Shown: positions 1-9,236 of the stretch, one piece after another
Numbering within the stretch: position 1 is the stretch's first letter
Layout of the letters: the number at the start of each line of letters is the position of its first letter
DNA from: UBA8752 sp049610565
GTDB lineage: Bacteria; Bacteroidota; Bacteroidia; Flavobacteriales_D; Sanyastnellaceae
Length of the DNA: 64,000 bases
Assembly: GCA_049610565.1 (NCBI GenBank)
Contig: JBMYZR010000003.1
Coordinates: forward strand, 1 to 64,000
Direction: 5' to 3'
Position numbers and translations under genes: made by a program
The notes under the pieces: model-generated
What the model was told of the DNA's origin: nothing
The model's input: only the letters and a program-made list of their open reading frames with translations
The model's database searches: none

Positions 1-214
1 GCGGCGGAGGCGGAGGCGGGGGAATGACGTTGACGGGGATGACCTCATCCTCGAGGAGGTCCACCTCGAAATCGAGGGCGCGAACGATGTTCACGTCGTA
101 GCTGGTCCAGGCGAGGGCAGCGAGGAGGAGAGCCAATACGGAGGTGAATCCAACGGATCTCCAGGCTCCCCGCTTGTTCTCGAGGTCGGCTTTGGGTGTC
201 TTGCGTGGCTGCAT
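1..214 (-). CDS. tonB: Energy transducer TonB, N-terminal part (runs off window)
   Basis: About 70 N-terminal residues of a Bacteroidota-type TonB, which couples the proton-motive force to outer-membrane receptors. Translation begins MQPRKTPKADLENKRG, the cytoplasmic signature of this family. One membrane helix follows (about residues 21-37), then an acidic stretch and a polyproline run at the window edge that starts the periplasm-spanning linker. The C-terminal receptor-binding domain lies outside the window. It sits 44 nt downstream of the VanZ-like gene on the same strand and is probably co-transcribed. The start is the ATG at 214, just ahead of the conserved KTPKADLENKRG motif. A weak -7-like GCAATTCG lies 6 nt upstream. 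Confidence 0.88.
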   Translation of the reverse strand, partial: MQPRKTPKADLENKRGAWRSVGFTSVLALLLAALAWTSYDVNIVRALDFEVDLLEDEVIPVNVIPPPPPPP

Positions 215-258
215 GGATGGCGAATTGCGGGGCCGTGCGAATCGGCGGCCAAATTAAT

Positions 259-690
259 CTAAAGGATGCGCTTACCCACAGGCCACTCCAAATACAGTGC
301 CCGAAATGCGAATCCGGCCGAAATCAGGCCCACAACATCGGCGATTCCATCCCCCACATCCCGGCCCCGGCCCTCGAACACGGCCGACTGGGCCGACTCG
401 AGCACCACGGCCAGCACCACGCCCAACACGAGGACAATCGGCCACGCCTGTCTGCACATCCGGGTCCCGCGGCCGGCCTTGCGCAGGGCCACCAGCCCGG
501 TCATCGCCCAAGTCCCGAACAGGAACGCATGCAGCAGCCAATCCAGCCGCCACTCCATCCACCAGTCCTGACCCGTCAATTGATGGCCCGGCAACGCATG
601 CAAGGCCACCAGAACCGCGGTCATCGCAGCCCACGGGAGGGCCACCCGCAGCGTGATCGACGAGGCGGACTCAGCCGACCTCCGCGGCAT
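259..690 (-). CDS. VanZ-like family membrane protein
   Basis: A 143-residue inner-membrane protein with about four hydrophobic segments (near residues 13-31, 50-68, 83-100 and 115-133). It carries the VanZ-like pattern: a histidine in the second segment (LLHAFLFG) and E-x2-Q followed by R and spaced acidic residues (ESAQ, then RGRDVGDGIAD). The name comes from VanZ of teicoplanin resistance, but most family members have no established function and resistance should not be inferred. The start overlaps the end of gcvH by 20 nt, so the two genes are probably translationally coupled. The order sprA-gcvH-vanZ-like-tonB is one I recall from other Bacteroidota. Confidence 0.8.
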   Translation of the reverse strand: MPRRSAESASSITLRVALPWAAMTAVLVALHALPGHQLTGQDWWMEWRLDWLLHAFLFGTWAMTGLVALRKAGRGTRMCRQAWPIVLVLGVVLAVVLESAQSAVFEGRGRDVGDGIADVVGLISAGFAFRALYLEWPVGKRIL

Positions 691-1048
691 ACGCCTCGGC
701 GTTGAGCAGGCCCGAGAGGTCCGCTCCCTCCCCCAGCTTGACCTTGATGATCCAGCCTTCGCCGTAGGGATCCTCGTTGATGAGGGCGGGGTTGTCCTCC
801 AGTCCCTCGTTGAGCTCGGCCACTGTTCCGGCCACCGGCATGAACAGGTCGCTCACCGTCTTGACGGCTTCGATCGTGCCGAACACCTCTTCCCCATCGA
901 GCGCCTCGTCCACCGTTTCCACCTCGACGAACACGATGTCGCCCAGCTCGGATTGTGCGAAGTCGGTGATGCCCACGGTGGCCACGTCACCTTCGACGCG
1001 CACCCATTCGTGGTCCTTGGAGTAGAGGAGGTCCTGCGGGATGTTCAT
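671..1048 (-). CDS. gcvH: Glycine cleavage system H protein
   Basis: A 125-residue lipoyl carrier that shuttles the aminomethyl group between the P and T proteins in glycine cleavage. It is full length for the family. The lipoylation site is K63 in the motif GTIEAVKTVSD, and the N-terminal DHEWV and the C-terminal GEGWIIKV are typical. The start is the ATG at 1048 (MNIPQDLLYSKDHEW); an upstream in-frame extension has no family similarity. No gcvP or gcvT is in the window, so the gene is separated from its partners and instead follows sprA by 39 nt. A weak -7-like CTAATTTG lies 6 nt before the start. Confidence 0.95.
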   Translation of the reverse strand: MNIPQDLLYSKDHEWVRVEGDVATVGITDFAQSELGDIVFVEVETVDEALDGEEVFGTIEAVKTVSDLFMPVAGTVAELNEGLEDNPALINEDPYGEGWIIKVKLGEGADLSGLLNAEAYAAEVG

Positions 1049-1087
1049 GGCGCGCAAATTAGCGCAGCGCACGATGCCGCGCCCACC

Positions 1088-4000
1088 TTATTGCGTGAGG
1101 TTGAACCGGAGCGCAATGCCGCTCTTGACGTTGGTCGTCGCGAAGCTCGTCGACACCTTCGGTCGGGTGATCTGCTCGTCGAAGAAGGCCTGCAGAATCA
1201 GCTTTCGGGAGACCTCGAGGTCCGCGCTGAACTTGATGCTGGCCACCTTCTGACCGGCCGTCACCTGGTTCTCGCGGTTGAAGTCGTCGCCTTGACCCGG
1301 CTGCGGCACCCCGCTCAACGGATCGAGTTTGCGGATGATGGTGCTGTTGTCGCGGACGGTGATGTCCAGGCGCAGGACGACATCCGTTTCCTTCAGCATC
1401 TGGATGGGCAGCTTGCCCCGGGTGCGGAGGAAGGGGTTGGGGACGTTGGCGATCCGGTATCCCGTTCCGATCACGAGCGCGCTGCTCTTGGTCTCGGTGA
1501 TCTGGTTGTTGGTCAAGCCGAAGTTGATGGTCCGGTCGCGGCGCATCTCCACCTTGATCTGGGGCTCGTTCTTGCCACTGGCCTTGAGCGTCACGTCCAC
1601 GCCGATGAGCGGGGACATCTGCTCGGAAATGGTCACCTGGTTGTATTGGCGCTCATTGATGAAGTTGCCGAATTGGCTCTGGTCAAAGGCCGTCGGACGA
1701 CCGAGGTCATCGGCCTCGTAACTCAGGTTGGTCACATAGCTGGTGGTCATCGTGGACCGGTAGGCGTGGTTCAGGCTGAACCGCTTGACCCGGTTCTTGA
1801 ACAGGTTGCCCTTCGACAATCCGTCGTAGCTGACCCGCCAGTTCGGAGCCAGGCGCGTCTTGAACGGGTCGAGGGAAACCTGGTCAGGGCGCTGTGCCGT
1901 GTAGGCGGCGATGAACGAAGGAATGGTCACCGCTGGACTGGTCGGTCCCCATCCGCTGTAGTACCCGTTGGGCTCGCTCTCCGGCAGGTTGTAGTTCTGG
2001 TCGTTGAGCCGCTCGCTCATGTCGAGGCGGGTGAGCTTGAATTCGCGCCACGTCTCGCTGTCGAAGTCGTCGTCGTCCCGGACGAAGGCCGTGGGCCAGG
2101 TGAAGACGGTGGTCGTGAAGTTGCCTCCGTCCTGGGGCGACTCGAACTGCCAGTCTCCGAGCGCCTCATCGAAGCGGAAGAAGCTCTGTTGGTTCCGGCT
2201 CTCGTTGCGCGTGGCCTCCAGATCGATCTTCAGGTCGTCGATCGGCTCCAGCTGGGCGCGGACATTGAGGTTGGCGCTGTAGTTCTCCTGATAGGTCTGG
2301 TTCTGGTAGGGGTTGTTGCTCAACCACCCGCGGCTGGCAGCATCCAAGGCGAAGTCACCCGTGCGGTTGCCCTGGAGATCGGTGTTCTGCTGGCCCAACA
2401 GGAACGGCAGACCCGGCGCCTCGAGCGCACTGTCGAAACCGGCATAGCGCGCCTTGCGGTCCGTGGCCATACCCGGCAGCAACAGGCCCTCATTGCGGGA
2501 GTAGCTGACATTGACGCTCTTCACCGCCATCATGGCCTTGAGCACGAACGACACCGGGTCGATGTACAGCGGCGGCTTCTCGTCGTCCTCGTAGTTGCCG
2601 AAACCATCGCGGTCCTCGTTCTCGACCTCCTTCTTTTTCTTGTCCTGCTCCTTCTGCCATTCGCGCTTGCGCTTGCCCGAGCTGATGTCCTTGAGCAGCG
2701 GCACCTTGTCGTACAGCTTCTTGAACTGCGCACCGGCGGTCAGGGTAATGTTCCGGCTGTTCTGGATGGTGTGGCCGAGGCTGTCCTGCGCAAATGGCGC
2801 GCGGTCCCAGCGGTACGTGCTCTGGTACCGGATGTCCGCCGTGGTGAAGTTGATCAACGGGAACTTGTCCAGCGGCAAGCGGTAGGTCGCCGAAATCTGG
2901 TGGTCGTAGCTGGTGACCTCTCCGAAATTCTCGATGTTGGCCCGGACCGTGTCGCGGTACTGGGCATACGATTCGGCATCGTTGCGGTCGATGACGCCGG
3001 CAGGCTCTCCAATGAGCGCGGTGGCCCGGCCTGCATAGTCCAGCTTCAGGCTCTTCGTCACGTCATATTTGACCACGTAATCCCGGTTCCAGTTCCACTG
3101 CTTCAGCACCTGCGTGCTGACCAGGACGCCGGTCTCGATGCCGAGCAATTCCGCCGTGTTGTTGCGCACGCGGCTCGCCTCATAGGTCCGGTCCATGCCC
3201 ATGTTGACCGAGACCTGCTTCAGGCCGGGGTAGAAATTGAACTCGCTGAGCCACTTGAGGGCCTTGGACCGCCCGATCCACGCAAAGGGCTTGATCTCCT
3301 TGGGCCGGTTCGTGAAGTCGTACCGAAGGCCTCCGCGGTAGTTGCGGCGGATGTTGAACTCCGTGTTGATGTCCCGCTGGTAGTTCTCCGTGTAGGCGAA
3401 GTTGGCGCTGAGGTTGCCGGGGTCGAGGAACCCGAGGAAGCCGCTGCTGTTCCCGCCGCCCCCTGCAGCCGGCCGGCCGGAGGCACCGCGTTGGGCCGCC
3501 AATTCGCGCTCCTTGGTGACGTCGTCGGCGCCCTGCAGTCGTCGGGCCGTTTCCTCGTCCTTCTCCTTCTGGGACTTGCCGCCCTTCTTGTCCTTCTTGC
3601 CTTTCCCCTTGCCGCCCAGTTGCGGGTCAATCTTGATGTTGGAGAAGTTGATGCTCCGGATGCGGTTGATCTGCTGTGATTTCTTCTCCCGCTCGCGGCT
3701 CAGGCCGGCATCGGCAATCTCCACGTCCGGAGAAAGGGGGTCAAACTGCGGGGTGGACACCGTCTCGCTGTATCCGAGGTAGAGCGGCAACTGCACCCCG
3801 AGGAAGTCCGGCAGGAACTTGCCGAGCTGCAGGGTCGTGTTGGCGTCGACTCCCTGAATGGTCTCCCGCTGGCGCTCCTGCACCCGTTGCTCGAGTCCAC
3901 CCCATCCCGGGGTCGACATGTTGGCGGCCACATTGAGGTTGCCCAGGTCGCTCAGCGTCGCCTGCATCTGCGCCGTGGCGGCCCATCCGCCCTCCTCGTT

Positions 4001-7000
4001 GAACTCGGACAGGCGAAGCTCGTTGGCCCACACGATGGCGCACTTCTCCAGGCCGTCATCGTCGGTGGCAAACGGGTTGGTGTCCTTGTCCGGGTTCCGG
4101 ATGCCGATCATCACGGTCACCACGTTGGCCAGGTTCGGATTTCCGCGGACGGAGAGTCGCGCTCCGTCCACGAAGTTGGTCCACTCCTGGAAGAGCGGAT
4201 AGCCCACGGGACGGCTGATCTTGAGGTTCTGCAGGTCCTGGAACCGCAGGTCCACCTCGTTGGCCGCCGGCCAGATCTCGGTTTCCTCGGTCACCCCCCA
4301 CGGCGTCACCGTGAGCGGAATCTCGTATTCGTAGTAGTTGTCGACGAAGTCAGAGCCGAGCCTCACGAACACCGACAGGTCCCCGGTCTCGAGAGGCTCG
4401 TCCGAACGGAAGGCCTCACCGTGGACGAACATGCGGAGCCGCTTGTACATCCGCATGTCGAAGTTGATGTTCCGGTACGCGGCGCGGGCGTCGCCATCCT
4501 CCAGACCGCACACCTCCAGCTGGAGGGACTGCTCGTTGAGCTGGGCCTGGTTGGCCGTGGCCACGTTGATCTCCCGGATGATGCCGGGCGGCACAACGTA
4601 GTTGATGGGCTGGCGGTAACCGTTCTCCTCCACGTTGACCGCGGAAATGGCGAACTGCGTGTCGGACGGGTCGTCGGGCTCGATCTCCTGCGGACCGGCC
4701 AGGCTCTCCTCGAACTTCCGCCACTCACCGCGGATCAGCTCGAGTCGGGCGAAGCGGAGCGTGACCGGCTGGCGCCACCCCTTCATGAAGACCCGCATGA
4801 AGCGGATGCTCCGGAAATCGCTGATGCCGCCCACGCGCTGCTGGAAATCCCGGATCGGCACCTTGAACTGCAGCCACTTGACCTCCTTGGTCTCCCCGTT
4901 GGGCATGGTCTTGCTGGCCACCAGCACGTCCGACAGGTAGTTGCGGCCGATGTTGGCCTCCGTCAGGTCGCCTGGCCGCAGCGGAATGCGATACTGGAAA
5001 TAGCTCTCGATGGGGCTCAGCGTGAGGTCCTCGTTGAGGTCCTCCGTGTTGGGCAGGGTCGTGGAGGCAATCGGGTAGCCCTCGGGCTGCGCCGTGCTGG
5101 AGTTGCCTTCATAACCGTTGAAGAAGCGGTACCGCTCGAGGACATCCTCCTCGTTGGCCTGCGCCACCGGATCCCGGAAGTAGCGGAAATCGTCAGCAGA
5201 GGGGTCTGCGCGGTAGGCGTCGTAGGCGTCCGGCTCGAGCTGGCCTTCGAGGCCGCTCAACCAATCCCCGAAGAACTCCTGCTCCTCCTGCGAGTTCAGG
5301 CCATCGAGACCCACGTCCTGCAGGCTGTAGTCGCCGGTGGAGTTGTCAAACGCATTGACCACGTTGAACGTGGACGGATCGGCCACCTGTCCCCAGGTGG
5401 ACTCCTGGACCGGCGCAGGCTGGTTAGCGGAGGGCAAGCCGTTCTCAAAAGCCAATTGGCCATCGTTGAGGAGGTCCTCGCTGATGGAGCCGAGGTTGAG
5501 ATACAGGTCACCCCCGGTGTCGTTGTCACTGTCCTCGTTGAACGGGTCCATCACCCAGAACTGGATGTACTCGACGTTGGACAGCTCGAAGTCGGTGGTG
5601 AGAAGGGCCCGCTGGATGCCGCCCCAACGCTCCTCGGGCGCCTGCAACGTGCCGTCGGGGTTGAGGCCGGGGATGGGCCCGATGCCCTCGGCAGGGAGGT
5701 AGTTGTAGGGCCCACGCACGGTGGGATCGAACGTGAGGTCGAATGTGGGCAGGTTTTCCGGCGTGCCGAGGGGCAACTGCCGGTTGGGGAAGACCTCCTT
5801 GTTCTCCACGAGGCGCATCAGGTGGTTGGACCGGACGTCGACATCCACCTGGCCATCGGGCAGTCCGCCCCCGAAGAAACTCGGGTCAATCGTATACCAA
5901 TTCAGGCGGGCGCGGTTGAAGTTGAACAGCAGGCTGTCCTCCACATCGCCCTCCGGGAAGAGGTCCGGCTGGAGCTTCGGTGTGCTCGCCAAGCTCCACT
6001 GCGTCCAGGACCGGATGTCGATGGCACTCTGCGACCCCTCAAAGTCGTCGATGTACGCGTTGCCCTCCTTGCCCACTGCACGGCTATGGCCTGGAATCAG
6101 GTAGGCCGCCTCGGCACTGACGTTGATGCTGGACGGAGCCGACGCCTTCAGGAAGGGCAGCTTGTCGAGCATGTTGGTGATGAACTCGCTGGACCGCGAG
6201 TACGTGAAGTCCGCCCCCATGATGGTGTTGTTGACCGGCTCATCGCCGATGTTCACCTTCTGCGTCAGGGGCCGCTCCCGGAGGTTCAGGAACGTCGCAC
6301 CCAGGGCGAGGTCCTCGCTCGGGGCATAGTCGAAGCGGGTTCCGAGGAGCGTCTTCGTCTGGATGTTGAACAGGCTGTTGCTCTCCAACGAGACCCGGAT
6401 GGGCTGTCCGCTCTCAAGCAGGCCATCATTGATGATCCGCACGCGGCCCAGGTTGTAGTCCACGGTGTAGTCCTGGTTCTCGATCAGCCGCGCCCCGCCG
6501 GAGGTGACCGTGACGGACCCCTCGGGAATGTTGAGCGCATTGAGCATGATCTCCGAGCTGATCTGGCTCTGGTACTGTCCCTTGATGCGGAAGCGGTTCA
6601 GCGAGGGAATCTGCTGGGCGGCCGTCTTCGTGGAGTCATACAGCGGCTGGAAGACAATGGTCTGGATGAGCGACTCGGCCTGGTCGGGGTCCGTGACCCG
6701 GTCGAGGATCTGATCCCGGAGCGTCTTGCCGAACGGCTCCACGGACGGCAGGAAGACCCGGCCGTTCTGGCTGTTCATCGTGCCGCCCTGTGTGGCCGCA
6801 TTGTCCACGAAGTCGTAGACGCCATCCGGTTGCGGTTGTCCGTTGATGTCGATGCGGTCCATGCCGAGGACCTGGATGAGCAACTCTCCCTCCAGCGGCT
6901 CGCGGGGGATGTAGTTGAGGTCCACACCGGTGGAGGGGTCATTGTACCACACCCCGATCCGGAAGTCCTCCGAGCTGAGTCCGAACGCCTGCAGGGAGTA

Positions 7001-8602
7001 GACGTTCTTCATCATCAGGTCCCACAGCGGTGCGGGCTCTCCGTTCTCCAGCTCGACGCGGGTCACCGAGCTCTTGAGCATCTTCAGCAGCAGGGCGCCG
7101 GGAGCGGCATATCCGTCCTGGCTGAGCGTACCGACCTGATAGGTCTCCCCCTCCAACGTGTACTCGTAGGCGACGGCCAGCACCTCCGCGTTGTTCAGCG
7201 ATTGCCGGAGGCTGATGAAGCCGAGCCGGTCGTTGTAGGTGAACTCGGTCTGGGCCAGGCGGCGCGCATTGCCCACGCGCTCGTAGTGGATGCCCGGGGC
7301 GTAATACGGCGAGCCGTCGGCATTGGTGTACGCGCCAATGGCCGCACCCGCTCCGCTGAAGCCCATCACCTCCGGGTCCCCCGTCAGGTCGAGGAAGAGG
7401 TCGTTGTTGAAGTTGCTCGGCGCCCGGTTCGGGTTGATGCCGATGTTGGGGTCGTTGGTGAGGTCCGGAATCGGAAGGTCACTCGACATGTAGTCCGGGT
7501 GCTCTCCGATGTCGGTGAAGGCCAGGATGTTCCGGACGTCCTGCGTGTTGGCCTGCGTGTTGACCACATACACCTCGATCCGGGTGATGCGGGCCCCGGA
7601 ATTGACCACCGGAAGGCTGCGCATGGCGTTGTCGTATTGGTCCCGGAAATACCCGGACAAGAAGTAGTGGCGGTTGGCCTCGTAGTCGTCGGCGCGGATG
7701 TCGAACTCCTGCGTCTGGGCGCCCCCCTGCACCTCGATTTCCTTGCGCTCTCCCTTCTGCTGGCTGAAGACCGTGGTGTTGTACACCTTGCCCCATTGGG
7801 TCTCGAGTTTGAGTCCAAACAGGGACTGGCTGCCTTGGATGAGCGTGCTCTGCAAGGGCATGCTGATGTTGCCCGCCTCGATGTTCTTCAGGATGTCGTC
7901 CTCTTCGCCCTGGAACCCGATGTTCATCTGGTTCTCGAAGTCGAACGTCGCCTCGGTGTTGTAGTTCGTTCCGAGGTTGATCTTCTCCCCAATGCTGCCG
8001 TCGATGGACAACTGGATCCGCTGGTCGAAGTCGAAGGTGGTGATGGCCCGGTCCCGCTCGGCGAGACGGGGATTTTCGGTCTTGCTGTAGCGCAGGCCGA
8101 AGTTGAGCTCCGCCGATCCCTGGGGGCGGATTTCAATCTCGTTGGATCCGAAGATGGTCTCGAAGATTTCGGAATCGACAGTCAGCTTGGGCGCAAAGCC
8201 CCGCTCCTCCTCGTCGAGCTCATCCTGCATCTCGTCCCAGAATTCACTGAGGTTTTCGTCGATGTTGTACTCGAGGAACTCATCGAGGGTCAAATGGGTC
8301 GGGTTCCGGAAGTCGAGCGTGTCTCCCAACCGTTGGCGCACGACATACTGTCCAGTCGTCTCGTCGTAGTCGACACCGTACTCGATGACGTCGGGGAAAC
8401 CGAGGCTGACTCCACCCGGTGCTTCCGTCGGGTTGGGCACATCCGCCCCGTGGGGCAGCGGCAGGTCGACGTCCACCGTATCCGCCACCTCGTCCTGGGC
8501 AAACACCGCCGCAGGCAGCGTCAGGCACAGGGCCACAAGCAGGACCGAACCTGACCGCAGGATGCGGAACGGAAAGGAGAAAATGTCCATCAGGGAGCGC
8601 AT
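1088..8602 (-). CDS. sprA: T9SS outer-membrane translocon protein SprA (Sov)
   Basis: A 2504-residue protein matching SprA/Sov, the giant outer-membrane beta-barrel through which T9SS cargo crosses the outer membrane. An N-terminal signal peptide ends near residue 35 (AVFAQ). The family segment VFSQQKGERKEIEVQGGAQ lies about 290 residues in, and the chain ends in a barrel-type strand with a hydrophobic terminus (SGIALRFNLTQ). The length agrees with known SprA proteins (about 2400-2500). It lies 16 nt downstream of ruvA, so it is probably in the maeB-ruvA-sprA-gcvH transcription unit. The Lys/Gly-rich stretch encoded near 3545-3620 (GGKGKGKKDKKGGKSQKEKD) looks like a low-complexity insertion. 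M5 is an alternative start. Confidence 0.95.
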   Translation of the reverse strand: MRSLMDIFSFPFRILRSGSVLLVALCLTLPAAVFAQDEVADTVDVDLPLPHGADVPNPTEAPGGVSLGFPDVIEYGVDYDETTGQYVVRQRLGDTLDFRNPTHLTLDEFLEYNIDENLSEFWDEMQDELDEEERGFAPKLTVDSEIFETIFGSNEIEIRPQGSAELNFGLRYSKTENPRLAERDRAITTFDFDQRIQLSIDGSIGEKINLGTNYNTEATFDFENQMNIGFQGEEDDILKNIEAGNISMPLQSTLIQGSQSLFGLKLETQWGKVYNTTVFSQQKGERKEIEVQGGAQTQEFDIRADDYEANRHYFLSGYFRDQYDNAMRSLPVVNSGARITRIEVYVVNTQANTQDVRNILAFTDIGEHPDYMSSDLPIPDLTNDPNIGINPNRAPSNFNNDLFLDLTGDPEVMGFSGAGAAIGAYTNADGSPYYAPGIHYERVGNARRLAQTEFTYNDRLGFISLRQSLNNAEVLAVAYEYTLEGETYQVGTLSQDGYAAPGALLLKMLKSSVTRVELENGEPAPLWDLMMKNVYSLQAFGLSSEDFRIGVWYNDPSTGVDLNYIPREPLEGELLIQVLGMDRIDINGQPQPDGVYDFVDNAATQGGTMNSQNGRVFLPSVEPFGKTLRDQILDRVTDPDQAESLIQTIVFQPLYDSTKTAAQQIPSLNRFRIKGQYQSQISSEIMLNALNIPEGSVTVTSGGARLIENQDYTVDYNLGRVRIINDGLLESGQPIRVSLESNSLFNIQTKTLLGTRFDYAPSEDLALGATFLNLRERPLTQKVNIGDEPVNNTIMGADFTYSRSSEFITNMLDKLPFLKASAPSSINVSAEAAYLIPGHSRAVGKEGNAYIDDFEGSQSAIDIRSWTQWSLASTPKLQPDLFPEGDVEDSLLFNFNRARLNWYTIDPSFFGGGLPDGQVDVDVRSNHLMRLVENKEVFPNRQLPLGTPENLPTFDLTFDPTVRGPYNYLPAEGIGPIPGLNPDGTLQAPEERWGGIQRALLTTDFELSNVEYIQFWVMDPFNEDSDNDTGGDLYLNLGSISEDLLNDGQLAFENGLPSANQPAPVQESTWGQVADPSTFNVVNAFDNSTGDYSLQDVGLDGLNSQEEQEFFGDWLSGLEGQLEPDAYDAYRADPSADDFRYFRDPVAQANEEDVLERYRFFNGYEGNSSTAQPEGYPIASTTLPNTEDLNEDLTLSPIESYFQYRIPLRPGDLTEANIGRNYLSDVLVASKTMPNGETKEVKWLQFKVPIRDFQQRVGGISDFRSIRFMRVFMKGWRQPVTLRFARLELIRGEWRKFEESLAGPQEIEPDDPSDTQFAISAVNVEENGYRQPINYVVPPGIIREINVATANQAQLNEQSLQLEVCGLEDGDARAAYRNINFDMRMYKRLRMFVHGEAFRSDEPLETGDLSVFVRLGSDFVDNYYEYEIPLTVTPWGVTEETEIWPAANEVDLRFQDLQNLKISRPVGYPLFQEWTNFVDGARLSVRGNPNLANVVTVMIGIRNPDKDTNPFATDDDGLEKCAIVWANELRLSEFNEEGGWAATAQMQATLSDLGNLNVAANMSTPGWGGLEQRVQERQRETIQGVDANTTLQLGKFLPDFLGVQLPLYLGYSETVSTPQFDPLSPDVEIADAGLSREREKKSQQINRIRSINFSNIKIDPQLGGKGKGKKDKKGGKSQKEKDEETARRLQGADDVTKERELAAQRGASGRPAAGGGGNSSGFLGFLDPGNLSANFAYTENYQRDINTEFNIRRNYRGGLRYDFTNRPKEIKPFAWIGRSKALKWLSEFNFYPGLKQVSVNMGMDRTYEASRVRNNTAELLGIETGVLVSTQVLKQWNWNRDYVVKYDVTKSLKLDYAGRATALIGEPAGVIDRNDAESYAQYRDTVRANIENFGEVTSYDHQISATYRLPLDKFPLINFTTADIRYQSTYRWDRAPFAQDSLGHTIQNSRNITLTAGAQFKKLYDKVPLLKDISSGKRKREWQKEQDKKKKEVENEDRDGFGNYEDDEKPPLYIDPVSFVLKAMMAVKSVNVSYSRNEGLLLPGMATDRKARYAGFDSALEAPGLPFLLGQQNTDLQGNRTGDFALDAASRGWLSNNPYQNQTYQENYSANLNVRAQLEPIDDLKIDLEATRNESRNQQSFFRFDEALGDWQFESPQDGGNFTTTVFTWPTAFVRDDDDFDSETWREFKLTRLDMSERLNDQNYNLPESEPNGYYSGWGPTSPAVTIPSFIAAYTAQRPDQVSLDPFKTRLAPNWRVSYDGLSKGNLFKNRVKRFSLNHAYRSTMTTSYVTNLSYEADDLGRPTAFDQSQFGNFINERQYNQVTISEQMSPLIGVDVTLKASGKNEPQIKVEMRRDRTINFGLTNNQITETKSSALVIGTGYRIANVPNPFLRTRGKLPIQMLKETDVVLRLDITVRDNSTIIRKLDPLSGVPQPGQGDDFNRENQVTAGQKVASIKFSADLEVSRKLILQAFFDEQITRPKVSTSFATTNVKSGIALRFNLTQ

Positions 8603-8618
8603 GGTCAGTGATGCTCGG

Positions 8619-9236
8619 TCAAAGTCGTTTCAAGGCAGCCCGGACAAGTTCCTCCACGTGGGACATCCCCTCTCCCATCAATTGGTCGAGGACGGATTCC
8701 ACACGGCGACGATCGAAACCGAGGTTGCACAGGGCGGCCAACGCGTCAGAACGGTGCGTATTGCCTGCGCCCACAAATTCGTGCCCTCCACCGGAGGCCA
8801 GGCCACCAGCAGCAGGAGCCGCACTGAAGGAGGGGTCCTTGCCCATCTTGTCCTGCAGGTCGACGAGAATGCGTTGTGCCGTCTTGGCGCCAATGCCCTT
8901 CACCGCCTTGAGCGCGGCCACATCCCCTCGCGTGATCACCTCGACCAGCTCCACCGGTCCAAGGCCACTCAGGATCATCCTGGCCGTCTGGGCGCCAACA
9001 CCGCTCACGCTGGTCAGCATCACGAAGAGTCTGCGCTCAGTGTCCTCGGCAAACCCGAACAACAGCTGGGCGTCCTCGCGGTACACCGCATGAATGAGGA
9101 CCTTGGCCTCCGTCTTGCCCGCCAGGGCCGATGAAGTGTGCAGGCTGAGGTGGACGAAATAGCCGACACCCCCGCATTCCACCACCGCATGGGTGGGGGT
9201 CAATTCAACGAGGCTCCCGGAGAGGTGGTGGATCAT
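8619..9236 (-). CDS. ruvA: Holliday junction branch migration protein RuvA
   Basis: A 205-residue RuvA, the tetrameric DNA-binding subunit that loads the RuvB motor onto Holliday junctions. The N-terminal OB-fold starts MIHHLSGSLVE. Two helix-hairpin-helix motifs follow (SVSGVGAQTARMIL and AVKGIGAKTAQRIL), and a C-terminal RuvB-contacting helical domain ends the chain. Its ATG overlaps the stop of maeB by 4 nt (ATGA), so translation is coupled. The partner ruvB is also in this window at 36953-37978, so the two are unlinked as an operon, unlike the ruvAB arrangement of enterobacteria. Confidence 0.96.
   Translation of the reverse strand: MIHHLSGSLVELTPTHAVVECGGVGYFVHLSLHTSSALAGKTEAKVLIHAVYREDAQLLFGFAEDTERRLFVMLTSVSGVGAQTARMILSGLGPVELVEVITRGDVAALKAVKGIGAKTAQRILVDLQDKMGKDPSFSAAPAAGGLASGGGHEFVGAGNTHRSDALAALCNLGFDRRRVESVLDQLMGEGMSHVEELVRAALKRL

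Noticed and set aside
259..690. VanZ-like protein as a glycopeptide-resistance gene.
   Set aside because: No other van genes are nearby and the VanZ-like family is common in Bacteroidota without such a role.
653..8554. Very long open frames on the plus strand opposite sprA (up to about 1555 codons).
   Set aside because: They are shadows of the GC-rich sprA codons: no signal peptide, domain or start context, and composition dominated by Val/Leu/Arg/Glu/His as expected for antisense frames. SprA itself is clear.
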